NCBI GenBank assembly: GCA_964419255.1
Contig: CAYQOU010000023.1
Location: 1 to 58,087 of the forward strand
From: CAZPHU01 sp964419255
GTDB lineage: Bacteria; Fibrobacterota; Chitinivibrionia; Chitinivibrionales; CAYFVL01
Length of the DNA: 58,087 bases
Direction of reading: 5' to 3'
The position numbers were made by a program, and so were the translations under genes. Below, piece by piece: positions 40,353 to 49,885 of the stretch (position 1 is the first letter of the stretch; the number at the start of each line of letters is the position of its first letter). The notes under the pieces were generated by a model. The model searched no databases. It was given only the letters and a program-made list of their open reading frames with translations, and was not told the DNA's origin.

Positions 40353-41677
40353 GCAACGAAACGATACGGGCAAAACTGTATCTACCCGCACAAGCTGCAG
40401 CTGAAACCGAGGCAACGATCATTGCCTGGAAAGTAGCCGAAGGAGATTCGTTTGAAAAAGACGATACACTGGCAGAAGTAGAAAGTGCGAAGACCTCTTT
40501 TACTTTCGAGGCTCCCTGCGACGGAGCAGTCGTCTCACTTTTGTATGGTGCAGGGGATACTGTTTCTTTCGAAGAGCCGGTGATCGAGATCGAGACATCC
40601 GATAAGAGTGTTTTGGAAGAGGCGCCTGCTGTGGAAAATACGGCGGGTGAATCAGAAAAAACTGAAGAACCGCATATGGACGTCTCGCCATCCGTAACAC
40701 AGAGCAGTCGCGAGGATGGAGAAATCTGTCTTCTCGGGATCGGCTCCTACGTACCTGAGCGGGTGGTCAAAACAGCGGATCTTCTCGATGAATTTCCTGG
40801 GGTTACCGCAGAGTATATCGTCGGGGTAACCGGGATAAAGGAACGGCGCTGGGCATCCGTGGATCAGAAACCCTCGGATCTTGCCTATAATGCTGCCGTG
40901 CAGGCACTGGAAAAATCAAATCTTACCAACAAAGACATCGATGGCATAATTGTTACAACCACCACCCCGGACATAATAATGCCTTCAACCGCATGCCTGC
41001 TGCAGGAGAAGCTCGGGGCCCGAGGGGTGCCCTCTTTCGATTTGAGTGCGGCATGTTCAGGATGGCTTTACGGAATTACCGTCGCAAAGGGGCTAATCCT
41101 CGCCGGCGTAGGTGACAGGATTCTGGTAGTTGGTGTGGACATGCATTCACGACTGCTGGATAAGAAAGACAAGGGAACATTCTTTTTGTTTGGAGATGGT
41201 GCCGGAGCTACAATCGTGAGCAGGGGTACGGATGGTCATCCTCTGGGTAAAAGCATCATTACGGCCGATTCAAAAGGAATTAATATGGCGTGGCGCGGCC
41301 TTTCCGGATTCCGCCTGTCCGATGGGGATGACGATAACTATGTACGTCTGGATGGGTATGCGCTGTTTCGATTTGCCACCGAGAGCTTTTCAACGATGAT
41401 TCGGGATGTCATTACCAAAAGCGGATGGGAACCCGATGACGTGCGGTGGGTTGTTCCCCATCAGGCCAACGGTCGCATTCTGAAGGCTGCCGCCAAAAAG
41501 AGCGGAGTCTCTTTCGATCGATTCTTTCTAAATATCGATCATATGGGAAACACATCCAGTGCAAGTATTCCGCTTGCCTTAACCGAGATCGAACGCGGGT
41601 TGCAGAAAAAAGATAAACTCGTTCTCTGCTCTGTTGGGGCGGGAATTACGGCCGCGGCCATATCGATACAATGGTAA
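40349..41677 (+). CDS. Fusion: lipoyl domain + beta-ketoacyl-ACP synthase III
   Basis: GTG 40349 has AGGAGGAG six bases upstream and overlaps the E1 stop (GTGA). Of 442 residues, ~1-80 are a lipoyl domain (IIAWKVAEGDSFEKDDTLAE, then VESAKTSFTFEAP with the lipoylation Lys at 48). An acidic Ala/Glu/Pro linker (~85-120) follows, as in E2 proteins. Residues ~125-442 are a full KAS III (FabH) domain: Cys236 in SAACSGW, His371 in PHQANGR, Asn401 in HMGNTSS. Their spacing (135 and 165) is close to E. coli FabH (132 and 162). There is no E2 catalytic domain. KAS III normally condenses acyl-CoA with malonyl-ACP; here the acyl group may arrive directly from the lipoyl arm. The product would be a beta-ketoacyl-ACP starter. 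Confidence 0.88.
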   Translation: MSNETIRAKLYLPAQAAAETEATIIAWKVAEGDSFEKDDTLAEVESAKTSFTFEAPCDGAVVSLLYGAGDTVSFEEPVIEIETSDKSVLEEAPAVENTAGESEKTEEPHMDVSPSVTQSSREDGEICLLGIGSYVPERVVKTADLLDEFPGVTAEYIVGVTGIKERRWASVDQKPSDLAYNAAVQALEKSNLTNKDIDGIIVTTTTPDIIMPSTACLLQEKLGARGVPSFDLSAACSGWLYGITVAKGLILAGVGDRILVVGVDMHSRLLDKKDKGTFFLFGDGAGATIVSRGTDGHPLGKSIITADSKGINMAWRGLSGFRLSDGDDDNYVRLDGYALFRFATESFSTMIRDVITKSGWEPDDVRWVVPHQANGRILKAAAKKSGVSFDRFFLNIDHMGNTSSASIPLALTEIERGLQKKDKLVLCSVGAGITAAAISIQW

Positions 41678-41711
41678 CGATCACATACACTTTTACATCG
41701 CGCACTAAAAC

Positions 41712-42401
41712 ATGGGAAACAATGCAACTGCCAATCAGGGGCATCGGGCGCGTCTTCTGGAGCGATTCAGCGCAAGTGGTATTGGAGCGTTGGCTGATTA
41801 TGAGATAATCGAGCTAATTCTAACCTTTGCTATTCCCCGCAGGGACACTAAGCCGCTGGCAAAGCTTCTGGTCAGGCGATTTCGCTCGGTAAGCGGGGTG
41901 CTGAATGCCGATTTGAAGCAACTCGAGCAAATCGAGGGCATCGGTAGACGCACCGCATCACTTCTGTTGCTTTTTCGCCAGGTTATGAGTTACTGTTTAA
42001 AGGAGCAGCTGCAGGATCGACCGGTGATTCATCACCGAAAAGATGTCGATGATTACCTTCGTTTCAATCTGGGGTTTCGGCGGGATGAATATGTAGCCGC
42101 ACTTTTCCTCGATAATGGCAATCGCGTGATCTCAACCGAGGTGGTTACAGAAGGGACCGTCAACCAGTGCGCTGTTTACCCCCGGGTGATAATCGAAAAA
42201 GCTCTTGGGTACAAAGCCTCCGCCTTTATCATCGCTCATAACCACCCGGGAGGCAGTACGGAGCCTTCGGATGCCGACTGGCAGATAACCGAGCGACTGC
42301 ATCAGCTGGGTAAACTAATGGATCTTCCATTGCTCGACCATATTATCAGTGTGCAGGAGCGGGTAGTTAGTCTCAGAGAAATGCCGCGCTGGCCCAGATA
42401 A
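41712..42401 (+). CDS. radC: RadC family JAB-domain protein
   Basis: The 229 residues carry an N-terminal helix-hairpin-helix (DLKQLEQIEGIGRRTASLLL) and a C-terminal JAMM/JAB metalloprotease-like domain with the motif HNHPGGSTEPSDADWQITER (HxH followed by Asp) and the upstream conserved Glu in TEVVTEGTVN. This is the RadC/YeeS family. Although named for DNA repair, its role is uncertain and the deconjugating fold may act on proteins. No strong Shine-Dalgarno is visible before ATG 41712. It lies 34 bases after the KAS III fusion gene and may share its transcript. Confidence 0.93.
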   Translation: MGNNATANQGHRARLLERFSASGIGALADYEIIELILTFAIPRRDTKPLAKLLVRRFRSVSGVLNADLKQLEQIEGIGRRTASLLLLFRQVMSYCLKEQLQDRPVIHHRKDVDDYLRFNLGFRRDEYVAALFLDNGNRVISTEVVTEGTVNQCAVYPRVIIEKALGYKASAFIIAHNHPGGSTEPSDADWQITERLHQLGKLMDLPLLDHIISVQERVVSLREMPRWPR

Positions 42402-42527
42402 TCTCTTCGACCGAAAGGACGGCCGCCTGATGACGTTTACTTTCCCAAGTATGCCTATCTTGCAAATCCGCACAGTTTGGTGGGGCATACCTGTTTTTCA
42501 GGGGCTCAGAAAAGTTATTTTTTAGTT

Positions 42528-44903
42528 ATGTACAAAGTCTTCTCCTTTTTTATATGTGTCCTTGTTTTAGCCAGAGTAATTTTTTCTGCAAGTATCCAGG
42601 GGACAGTGTCGCATGCTCAGACCGGAAAACCTCTTGCCGATGCGGAAGTTGAAATACGTGAAACCGGAGAAACGCAGAAATCATCCGACGAAGGTACCTT
42701 TTCTTTTTCTTCCCTGAAACCCTCGACGTACACTCTCAATGTGCGCTTGGAAAACTTTGAGCCTCAGGCGAGAAACAACGTGTATGTGGGTGAAGCAGAT
42801 CATAAGCAGGTGGATTTTGCGCTTCTGCCCCGGATCGTGACTCTCGATAAGATGGTGGTACGGGCCGATGCGTTTGGCCGTGCTCCCGATATGGCTGCTT
42901 CCACAAAGATAATGAATTTCGATGAGATACTCAGGGCCCCGGGGGCATTGGTCGATATACAGCGTGTAGTTCAGAACCTGCCCAGTGTCGCTTCCGGGGG
43001 AGACAACGTTAACGAAGTCATTGTGCGGGGAGGCATGCCGGGGGAAAACCTGCTGGTCATGGATGGTATCGAGATACCAAACCCCAACCATTTCGCCAAT
43101 CAAAATTCCGGCGGAGGTGTGGTATCACTGATAAATCCACTTCTGGTGAAAGGCCTGACCTTTAACGCCGGAGCACCGCCGGCGCAGTATGGTGGAAAAG
43201 CTTCATCGGTTATCGATGTGGAGTTGAGACGGGGCAACGATAGGATTGTGCTGGGGGGATTGGATCTTGGAATGAGTGGTGCGGGCGGGCACATTGAAGG
43301 GCCACTCTGGCCCGGGGCAACATTCATGGCTTCCGGCCACCGCAGTTATCTGGACCTCATGGCTTCATTCGAGCCGACGGTTGCACTTCCCCGGTTCTGG
43401 GGCTTTCAGGGAAAGTTTACGCAGCAGGCCGGTGCGCATACGATTACCACAAACGGCATTTTTGGCCGCAACAGTATCACTATCGAAGATGCTCGCGATA
43501 TCGGTATGGATTTCGACGTGGTAGCATCCGGCGGTGATGTTTACGTGGGTGGTATGAGCTGGAATGCATGGTGGTCGGAGCGCCTGTCAACAATGACCGT
43601 ACTCAGTGCAACCGGCAATACCTACGATCGAACACTCTTCAGCAAAGGGGCAACGCCGGATACGGGATTTACAAACAGATCTGAAGAAATGGAGCAGACC
43701 GCAAAACTAAGCGCAGCGTTGGATATCGGTGACCGTGACCGGTTACAAACCGGAATCTATTTTAAAAGGGCCGATTTTGAAACAGATATATGGCAAAAGC
43801 CTGACACGCTGAGAATTCACACCCCAGCGGATATCGTTGACTCAATAACGGAGGCGGATGGGGAACCTGTAATTTACAGGGATTCGGTTGACAAGAGAGA
43901 TCAGGGATATCGTTATGGCGGTCATGTCTCCTACATAGCCTATCTTTTTGATCGTCTGCGAGTGGTTCCGGGAATTCGTTTCGATGCATTTACTTTCAAC
44001 GAAAGTTTCACAGTTTCTCCGCGGCTAAACGCGCTGTTCCCCCTCACCGACAATCTGGACATCACCGGTGCTTTCGGTGTGCAGCATCAGCAGCCCGAAT
44101 ATGTGGATCTGACAAAGCATCCGGCCAATAAAAAACTTTCTCCCAAGCGTGCCGTCACCGGAATTATCGGGGCGGAGTATACCTTCGATGATGCTTCAAC
44201 CAAATTGAGCGTGGAGGGATTTTACAAGAGATACGATAACCTCCCTGTTGACAGCGCTTTTCTCTACGGAACGCCACTCGATCAATCTTCCATGCTGATC
44301 GATACAGGCAAAGGCAAAGCGTTTGGGGTGGAGCTGTTTGCCCAAAAGAAGCTCACTGATGCTTTCTTCTGGACACTCGCATACAGCTTCTCCAGGTCTT
44401 TTTATCGCGACATGCGCAAGGGGCATGATGATGAATGGTATCCGGGAGATTACGACTTCATGCACGGTCTGACACTGACCGGCGGCTGGAAAACAGAACT
44501 TCAATCCAAACCATGGTATGAACGGCTTCGGAAACGATGGTGGTTTAAGGCGCTCTCGCCGATTATGCCGATAGCCGACAGAATCGAGATTTCCGGAAAA
44601 TGGAGATATCTGGGGGGGCGTCCGTATTCACAGCCATACTACAGCGACCGCTACGGCCGTTGGGTAACCGACCGGAATGATGATCTCAATGAGACCAGAT
44701 ACGATCCATACCACCGTCTGGATATCCGGTATGAGCGCAGATATGCCTTTGGCTTACTCCATTTGATATACTATTTTGATATACAGAACGTGTATGATCG
44801 TTCCAATATCTGGACATATCTGTATTCGGACAAGCACCAAGAGAAAAAAGCTATATCTCAGTTCCCCTTCTTTCCCGTAGGAGGAATCATCATTGGATTT
44901 TAG
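42528..44903 (+). CDS. TonB-dependent receptor with carboxypeptidase-regulatory-like N-terminal domain
   Basis: ATG 42528 (MYKVFSFFICVLVLARVIFS) gives a proper signal peptide and is preferred to the frame start at 42477. The 791-residue outer-membrane protein has an N-terminal beta domain (IQGTVSHAQTGKPLADAEVE, CarboxypepD_reg type). It then has a TonB plug (LVDIQRVVQNLPSVASGGDN, VNEVIVRGGMPGENLLVMDG) and a large beta barrel ending in an aromatic strand (FPFFPVGGIIIGF, C-terminal Phe). Such proteins import or export large substrates energised by TonB. Its ligand is unknown. The adenylate-forming gene starts inside its stop region, so it is part of the same operon as the GT2 and MMPL genes. 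Confidence 0.9.
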   Translation: MYKVFSFFICVLVLARVIFSASIQGTVSHAQTGKPLADAEVEIRETGETQKSSDEGTFSFSSLKPSTYTLNVRLENFEPQARNNVYVGEADHKQVDFALLPRIVTLDKMVVRADAFGRAPDMAASTKIMNFDEILRAPGALVDIQRVVQNLPSVASGGDNVNEVIVRGGMPGENLLVMDGIEIPNPNHFANQNSGGGVVSLINPLLVKGLTFNAGAPPAQYGGKASSVIDVELRRGNDRIVLGGLDLGMSGAGGHIEGPLWPGATFMASGHRSYLDLMASFEPTVALPRFWGFQGKFTQQAGAHTITTNGIFGRNSITIEDARDIGMDFDVVASGGDVYVGGMSWNAWWSERLSTMTVLSATGNTYDRTLFSKGATPDTGFTNRSEEMEQTAKLSAALDIGDRDRLQTGIYFKRADFETDIWQKPDTLRIHTPADIVDSITEADGEPVIYRDSVDKRDQGYRYGGHVSYIAYLFDRLRVVPGIRFDAFTFNESFTVSPRLNALFPLTDNLDITGAFGVQHQQPEYVDLTKHPANKKLSPKRAVTGIIGAEYTFDDASTKLSVEGFYKRYDNLPVDSAFLYGTPLDQSSMLIDTGKGKAFGVELFAQKKLTDAFFWTLAYSFSRSFYRDMRKGHDDEWYPGDYDFMHGLTLTGGWKTELQSKPWYERLRKRWWFKALSPIMPIADRIEISGKWRYLGGRPYSQPYYSDRYGRWVTDRNDDLNETRYDPYHRLDIRYERRYAFGLLHLIYYFDIQNVYDRSNIWTYLYSDKHQEKKAISQFPFFPVGGIIIGF
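44879..44884 (+). promoter_or_regulatory. Strong ribosome-binding site for the TTG start of the PaaK-like gene
   Basis: AGGAGG lies nine bases before TTG 44893, inside the last codons of the receptor gene. It is the main reason for accepting the TTG start and indicates translational coupling of the two genes. Confidence 0.65.
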
Positions 44904-46182
44904 ACCTGAACTATCGTGGGAATTTGAAACTGTTGGGCAGATTGAGTCAAGAAGTGTACGGGCTGTCAGAAATCATGTGCACCATGTAAAGGAGATTTCT
45001 CCATATTACCGGGAAACCCTGGCCGGAATAGATCCTTCCGATATAAAATCCGTCCAGGATATAGCCAATCTTCCGACAACCGATAAGAGTACCCTTGTTG
45101 GTAATATCGAAAAGTTCTGGGCGGTCTCGCCAAAGGATGTCGCCGAGACTGTTATCACCAGCGGCTCCACCGGTCAGCCTCTGGTGTATTTCATGACCGC
45201 AAGTGACCTTGACAGACTGGCATTTAACGAGGCGCTCTCTTTTCACGCTGCCGGTGTGACAAACCATGACCGTGCACAGCTGCTGGTCAGTCTCGATCGC
45301 ATGTTTATTGCCGGTATGGCATATTATCGTGGACTCACCACTCTGGGGGCTAACACGGCCCGGGTTGGCGTAACCAGCGTCGAAACGATCAAGTACTATC
45401 TGGAGCTGCTTAAGCCGACTGTTCTCGTTGCGGTGCCGTCGTTTCTTCATAAGCTGGTCGGTAAACTTCAGCCGCTGGGATATGATCTGGAAAATTCGCC
45501 GGTGGAAAAGATTTTCTGTATAGGAGAAAGCATCCGCTATCAGGATCTTTCCCTCAACGGGTTAGGAGAGGCGCTCGAACGATCTTTCGGGGCCAGGGTG
45601 TTTAGTACGTATGGTCTGACTGAACTGGCCGTTGCCTACTGTGAATGTGAAAAACGTGCGGGTAACCATGCACATCCGGAACTGGTATATACGGAGATTG
45701 TGGATGAAAACGGCAATCCCGTTCCGGAGGGTACCCCCGGAGAGCTGGTAGCCACCCCTCTGGGGGTAGAGGGCGTTCCGCTTGTCCGGTATCGAACCGG
45801 AGATATAACTTTCAAGATGTCGGGAACCTGTGAATGCGGTCGCAACTCGATGCGTATCGGGCCGATTCTTTCGCGCAAGTCACAAATGATCAAGGTTAAA
45901 GGAACCACGCTCTATCCGACTACCATCACCTCGGTTCTGGATGAACTGGACTGTCTGCAGGACTATCTGATTATATTGGAAGGAAACGATGCCTTGTCCG
46001 ATCAAGTAACGATTCATGCGGTGACACATCCTTCGGAAGTAATTACCATTGCCGATCATCTGCGTGCAAAGGCACGCGTCTCGTTTCCGGTGCTGGTCTC
46101 CAACGCTTCCACGATCAATGCTCACAGAGGAGATTGTCGGAAAAAGGTAAAAATTCTGGACAAAAGAAACCGGCAACAATAG
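44893..46182 (+). CDS. Adenylate-forming enzyme, phenylacetate-CoA ligase (PaaK)-like
   Basis: TTG 44893 is used as start because of the strong AGGAGG upstream; it overlaps the receptor stop by 11 bases. The 429 residues show the AMP-binding P-loop (TVITSGSTGQPLVYFMTASD), the A5 motif (FSTYGLTELAVAYCECEKRA), and RYRTGDITFKMSGTCECGRN, followed by the C-terminal lid (KSQMIKVKGTTLYPTTITSV). This is the PaaK subfamily, which activates aryl or other carboxylic acids as adenylates and CoA or carrier-protein thioesters. With a glycosyltransferase and an MMPL exporter encoded next, a role in making an exported acylated or aromatic lipid is possible. Substrate unknown. Confidence 0.9.
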   Translation: MDFRPELSWEFETVGQIESRSVRAVRNHVHHVKEISPYYRETLAGIDPSDIKSVQDIANLPTTDKSTLVGNIEKFWAVSPKDVAETVITSGSTGQPLVYFMTASDLDRLAFNEALSFHAAGVTNHDRAQLLVSLDRMFIAGMAYYRGLTTLGANTARVGVTSVETIKYYLELLKPTVLVAVPSFLHKLVGKLQPLGYDLENSPVEKIFCIGESIRYQDLSLNGLGEALERSFGARVFSTYGLTELAVAYCECEKRAGNHAHPELVYTEIVDENGNPVPEGTPGELVATPLGVEGVPLVRYRTGDITFKMSGTCECGRNSMRIGPILSRKSQMIKVKGTTLYPTTITSVLDELDCLQDYLIILEGNDALSDQVTIHAVTHPSEVITIADHLRAKARVSFPVLVSNASTINAHRGDCRKKVKILDKRNRQQ

Positions 46183-46194
46183 TGTAAAACAGTG

Positions 46195-47403
46195 ATGGCA
46201 GATAACAATAATTCTAAAGAACACTCTACGGAAACTGGTGCACCACGCATTTGCGTTATAATCCCCACATACAACAACGCAGACCGACTGGGCATTGTTA
46301 TAGAAGGAGTATTGCGATACTGTTCCTCTGTAATAGTTGTCAATGACGGGTCAACCGATAATACGGAAGAGATTATCAGGAAATTCCCAAAAATTTCGGC
46401 AATTCTTTTAGGCGAGAATCGGGGCAAAGGGTGTGCTCTGCGGGCAGGGCTGCATATGGCCATGTCAGAGGGGTACACACATGCGATAACGATTGATGCA
46501 GACGGTCAGCATCTGCCTGAAGATATCCCCCTGTTTGTCTCTGCCTTGCACAAAGAGCCGCAGACGCTGTGGGTGGGAAACCGGGTGTTGCCGGTTGATG
46601 GTGAGAAGCAGCCCGGCCGATCGAGATTTGGCAGGAGATTCGGCAATTTCTGGTATAAGTTCAACACCAGCATATCGATTCACGATACTCAGTGCGGGTT
46701 TCGGGTATATCCGCTTGATCAGCTTCAGCAGCTGAAGTTAAAGGGAGAGCGCTATGAGTTTGAACAGGATGTGCTGATACGGGCAGCCTGGAACGGAACC
46801 ACAGTAAAAGAGTTGGATATTCATCTTTTTTATGAACCGGCTAGTTCCCGTGTGTCTCATTTCCGTCCGGTCAAAGATTTTCTGCGCATAAGTAAAATAA
46901 ACGCAAAAGCCGGTTTTATTCGGGTCGTATTTCCGGTTATGTCTTTTGAGGTTCCCGGTGATAGTCTGAAAGAAAAAATACTGCATCTGATTAAACACGA
47001 ACTGAAGGCGCATGCGTCTCCTCTAAAGGCTGCGTTGTCTCTTGCGCTCGGTGTTTTCATGGGTATTTTTCCGATCCACGGTTTGCAGGTCATTACCCTC
47101 ATGGGACTGGCGACACTGCTCCGGCTCAACAGGCCATTGTCTTTTCTGGGAGTCTGTGTTTCTTCGCCCCCGTTTTTACCGATCATTATAATCGCGGCAG
47201 TGGCTATCGGACGATTCGTTTTGCCCTCATCAATGATATCGGTTGACGCATCGGTAACGGGAGGTGCAGTGTTGCAGAGTGCGGCTGAATTCTTCGTCGG
47301 CAGTATTATCCTTGCATGTATCTGCTCCGCAGTAACATTCCTTTCCGCCTTCCCGCTTTTTCGAAAAATAAACGACTACAGAATCGCACGGAGTAAAGGA
47401 TAA
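46195..47403 (+). CDS. Fusion: GT2 glycosyltransferase + DUF2062 membrane domain
   Basis: A GTG (46192) sits directly before ATG 46195; I use the ATG, giving 402 residues. The N-terminal ~230 residues are a GT2 domain related to dolichyl-phosphate mannose synthases: IIPTYNNADRLGIVIEGVLR, VIVVNDGSTDNTEEIIRKFP, AITIDADGQHLPEDIPLFV (DxD) and SIHDTQCGFRVYP. The C-terminal ~140 residues are a DUF2062 membrane domain (LSLALGVFMGIFPIHGLQVI, GVCVSSPPFLPIIIIAAVAI) with several helices. Similar GT2/DUF2062 proteins appear near MMPL exporters and acyl-activating enzymes in FCB bacteria. It probably glycosylates a lipid at the membrane before export. Confidence 0.9.
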   Translation: MADNNNSKEHSTETGAPRICVIIPTYNNADRLGIVIEGVLRYCSSVIVVNDGSTDNTEEIIRKFPKISAILLGENRGKGCALRAGLHMAMSEGYTHAITIDADGQHLPEDIPLFVSALHKEPQTLWVGNRVLPVDGEKQPGRSRFGRRFGNFWYKFNTSISIHDTQCGFRVYPLDQLQQLKLKGERYEFEQDVLIRAAWNGTTVKELDIHLFYEPASSRVSHFRPVKDFLRISKINAKAGFIRVVFPVMSFEVPGDSLKEKILHLIKHELKAHASPLKAALSLALGVFMGIFPIHGLQVITLMGLATLLRLNRPLSFLGVCVSSPPFLPIIIIAAVAIGRFVLPSSMISVDASVTGGAVLQSAAEFFVGSIILACICSAVTFLSAFPLFRKINDYRIARSKG

Positions 47404-47405
47404 GT

Positions 47406-49844
47406 ATGTTTTCCAGGTTGGTGTTTTTCTTAAACCGCCATCGCCGTGCCTTGGGGATTGTTCTTGCCGTAATCTCCGGGCTGTCGATTTTTGTCATTGT
47501 ATCACGACCGATCTCGAGCAATATTTTGGATTTGCTGCCGCTGAAGGATCGTGTTATCGGTAAGCAGTATTACATTCTTTCTCTGTTTCGTGCGGTTGAT
47601 CGGATTGTTATCGATATATCCGGAAAAGAACAATCTTCCTCCTTTGCACAGCTTTCAGCTGCCGGGCAGGAGGTTACGACGGCGATTGAGAAAAGCGGTT
47701 TTTTTGATGTGCAAACTAACGCCTCAGCTGAGCAGTTTATTTTCCTGAGAAATCTTCTGGTCAACAAATGGTCGCACCTGTTCACCTCCCAGGATTCCGC
47801 CTGGCTTTCACTTCGTCTCGATCGTGACACCCTGTCACAAAGATTAACCCGGCGGCTTTCCGCAATGTATATGCTTGGCAGCGTGACGGTGGATCCGTTT
47901 CTGTTGAAACATGATCCTTTCGGACTTGCCGAGCGGTCTTTGTATAGATTGAGTGCATTCAAACCGACCGAAGATTTATATATAGAAGACGGCCTGATAA
48001 CCGACTCTTCCAGAAGCCGTATACTTTTGTTTGCCGCAACCCGTGAAAACGGGCTGGATGATTCACAGGCAAAAACGGTTACCGCATTTTTTGATTCGCT
48101 GTCCCATGAGTTCGAACGGAGAGGATTCGATTTTACCTGGATGGGAGCGGTCCGTGCTTCACGCGATAATGCAGGGACAATTCAAAGAGATGTGCACTTG
48201 ACTGCACCGCTATCTTTTCTGTTGATTCTGTTGATCTGCACCGCTGTTTACCGCCGGTGGTATTATGGACTGTTCGCATTTTTACCGACTGCGTTGGGAG
48301 TACTCTTTGCTCTCGGAATATTCTCCGCCGTCGGAGGTCTGTCCCTCATCATTTTGGGGTTTGGGGCTGCATTGCTGGGAATAACAATTGACTATGCAAT
48401 TCACTACATTTGTCATACGGATGTGCCGTCTGCAGACCGGCATCCGGTAGATTCGCTGGCCCCGGCGATCCTCGCCAGTGCTCTGACCACCGCGGGGGCT
48501 TTTGCAGTGCTGATTGCAGCGGGTATACCCGGGCTTGCTCAACTGGGAATGGTTACCGCTGTTGGTATCCTATTGGTTGCATTCCTTTCCTTATCGATCC
48601 TCCCGGTGGTTTTTTCTCCCTCACCGGAGGATAGAAACAAACTGCCAATATTCACACCCTCCAGGTATTTCAAGACTTTTTACGATTCTCCCATTTCCTT
48701 CTATGCTGCTTTTGCCGTGATTGTTTTTGCCGTGCTTCTGTCATCACAGCTGCCTAAGCTTTCTTTCGACGGCAGACCCGACAGCCTTAACGGAATGAGT
48801 GACCGGACCAGGAAGGCTGAGCAGCTTATCGAAGACAAGTGGGCCGGGTTATCGGATGGAACATATCTGGCTGTGGAAGCAAAGAGTTTCGAAAAAATTC
48901 TCGCGAAAACCCGCTCCCGGGTTGATCCGCTCATAAACAAACTTAAAGATCAGAAGCTGATTCAGAAGGCTACGTCCATCACCGGCGTTATCCCGCCCCA
49001 TGAGATTCAGCACCAAAACCATCAGCGGTGGCTTCGGTTCTGGGATTCCGAAAAGATGTCAACCATGGAAGCAGTCATTGACAGCTTGAGCAAATCGTTT
49101 GGGGTTTCAGCCAAAGGGTTTAACACCTACCTTTCGCGGCTGAAATCAGAAGAGCACAAACCGATAGGGTGGAATGACTTTCCGCAGCAGGTTCGGTCGA
49201 ATCTATTGGCAAACTATATCCGATGCGACAGCAGTGGCACTTTTTTCAGTGTGACGCCGATTTTCCCAACGAACTCGACAGCCTGGGAAAAAATCTCTGA
49301 AAAATCCAAAATAGATTCCGTTCTCGCGGTCAACGATGCTACTCTTGGTTTACGGGTTGTGCACATTATCAAGGGCGGTTTCGTGCGCTCGGCGATATAT
49401 ATTCCGCTGGTTGTCGCATTTGTCCTGCTGCTCATATTCCGTAACTACAAGGCTGCCGCCCTGGCGATGTTTTCCGCGGTGTGTGCCACGCTGATAACGC
49501 TGGGAAGCATGGCTGTTATGGGTATCCCGGTAACAATTATCTCACTGATGATTTTTGCGTTCATTTTCGGGCTTGGCATTGACTATACGGTATTGATGAT
49601 ACATATGGGACGAAAGACCCACGGTTGTGTAACCGACCGTCTGTCGGAGGCCGCCGGGAGTATATCGATAGCCGCGGCGACAACGTTGGCCGGGCTGGGT
49701 ACACTGGCCTTTGCAAAGCATCCGGTACTTGCCATGGTTGGCAAAACAGGGATCATAGGGATTGTGTCCAGCTATCTGTGTGCGATAGTTTTAGTGCCGA
49801 TATTTATCGGACGATCCGGTCTTCGCAACAAAGGAGTGCGATAA
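47406..49844 (+). CDS. MMPL/RND-family lipid exporter
   Basis: The 812-residue protein has a duplicated layout: one N-terminal helix, a periplasmic loop and five helices, then the same again (12 membrane segments in all). The first sensor block is LSFLLILLICTAVYRRWYYG...LGFGAALLGITIDYAIHYIC, and the second is FRNYKAAALAMFSAVCATLI...FIFGLGIDYTVLMIHMGR. The GxxxDY motifs at ITIDYAIHY and LGIDYTVLM carry the proton-relay Asp-Tyr pairs typical of MMPL. Such pumps move lipids or lipid-like molecules from the inner membrane. It starts three bases after the GT2 stop and ends the operon before a strong hairpin. Confidence 0.92.
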   Translation: MFSRLVFFLNRHRRALGIVLAVISGLSIFVIVSRPISSNILDLLPLKDRVIGKQYYILSLFRAVDRIVIDISGKEQSSSFAQLSAAGQEVTTAIEKSGFFDVQTNASAEQFIFLRNLLVNKWSHLFTSQDSAWLSLRLDRDTLSQRLTRRLSAMYMLGSVTVDPFLLKHDPFGLAERSLYRLSAFKPTEDLYIEDGLITDSSRSRILLFAATRENGLDDSQAKTVTAFFDSLSHEFERRGFDFTWMGAVRASRDNAGTIQRDVHLTAPLSFLLILLICTAVYRRWYYGLFAFLPTALGVLFALGIFSAVGGLSLIILGFGAALLGITIDYAIHYICHTDVPSADRHPVDSLAPAILASALTTAGAFAVLIAAGIPGLAQLGMVTAVGILLVAFLSLSILPVVFSPSPEDRNKLPIFTPSRYFKTFYDSPISFYAAFAVIVFAVLLSSQLPKLSFDGRPDSLNGMSDRTRKAEQLIEDKWAGLSDGTYLAVEAKSFEKILAKTRSRVDPLINKLKDQKLIQKATSITGVIPPHEIQHQNHQRWLRFWDSEKMSTMEAVIDSLSKSFGVSAKGFNTYLSRLKSEEHKPIGWNDFPQQVRSNLLANYIRCDSSGTFFSVTPIFPTNSTAWEKISEKSKIDSVLAVNDATLGLRVVHIIKGGFVRSAIYIPLVVAFVLLLIFRNYKAAALAMFSAVCATLITLGSMAVMGIPVTIISLMIFAFIFGLGIDYTVLMIHMGRKTHGCVTDRLSEAAGSISIAAATTLAGLGTLAFAKHPVLAMVGKTGIIGIVSSYLCAIVLVPIFIGRSGLRNKGVR

Positions 49845-49885
49845 GCTTTGCTTCAGATTCTTTATCCGACACCTGCCCTGTGTAT

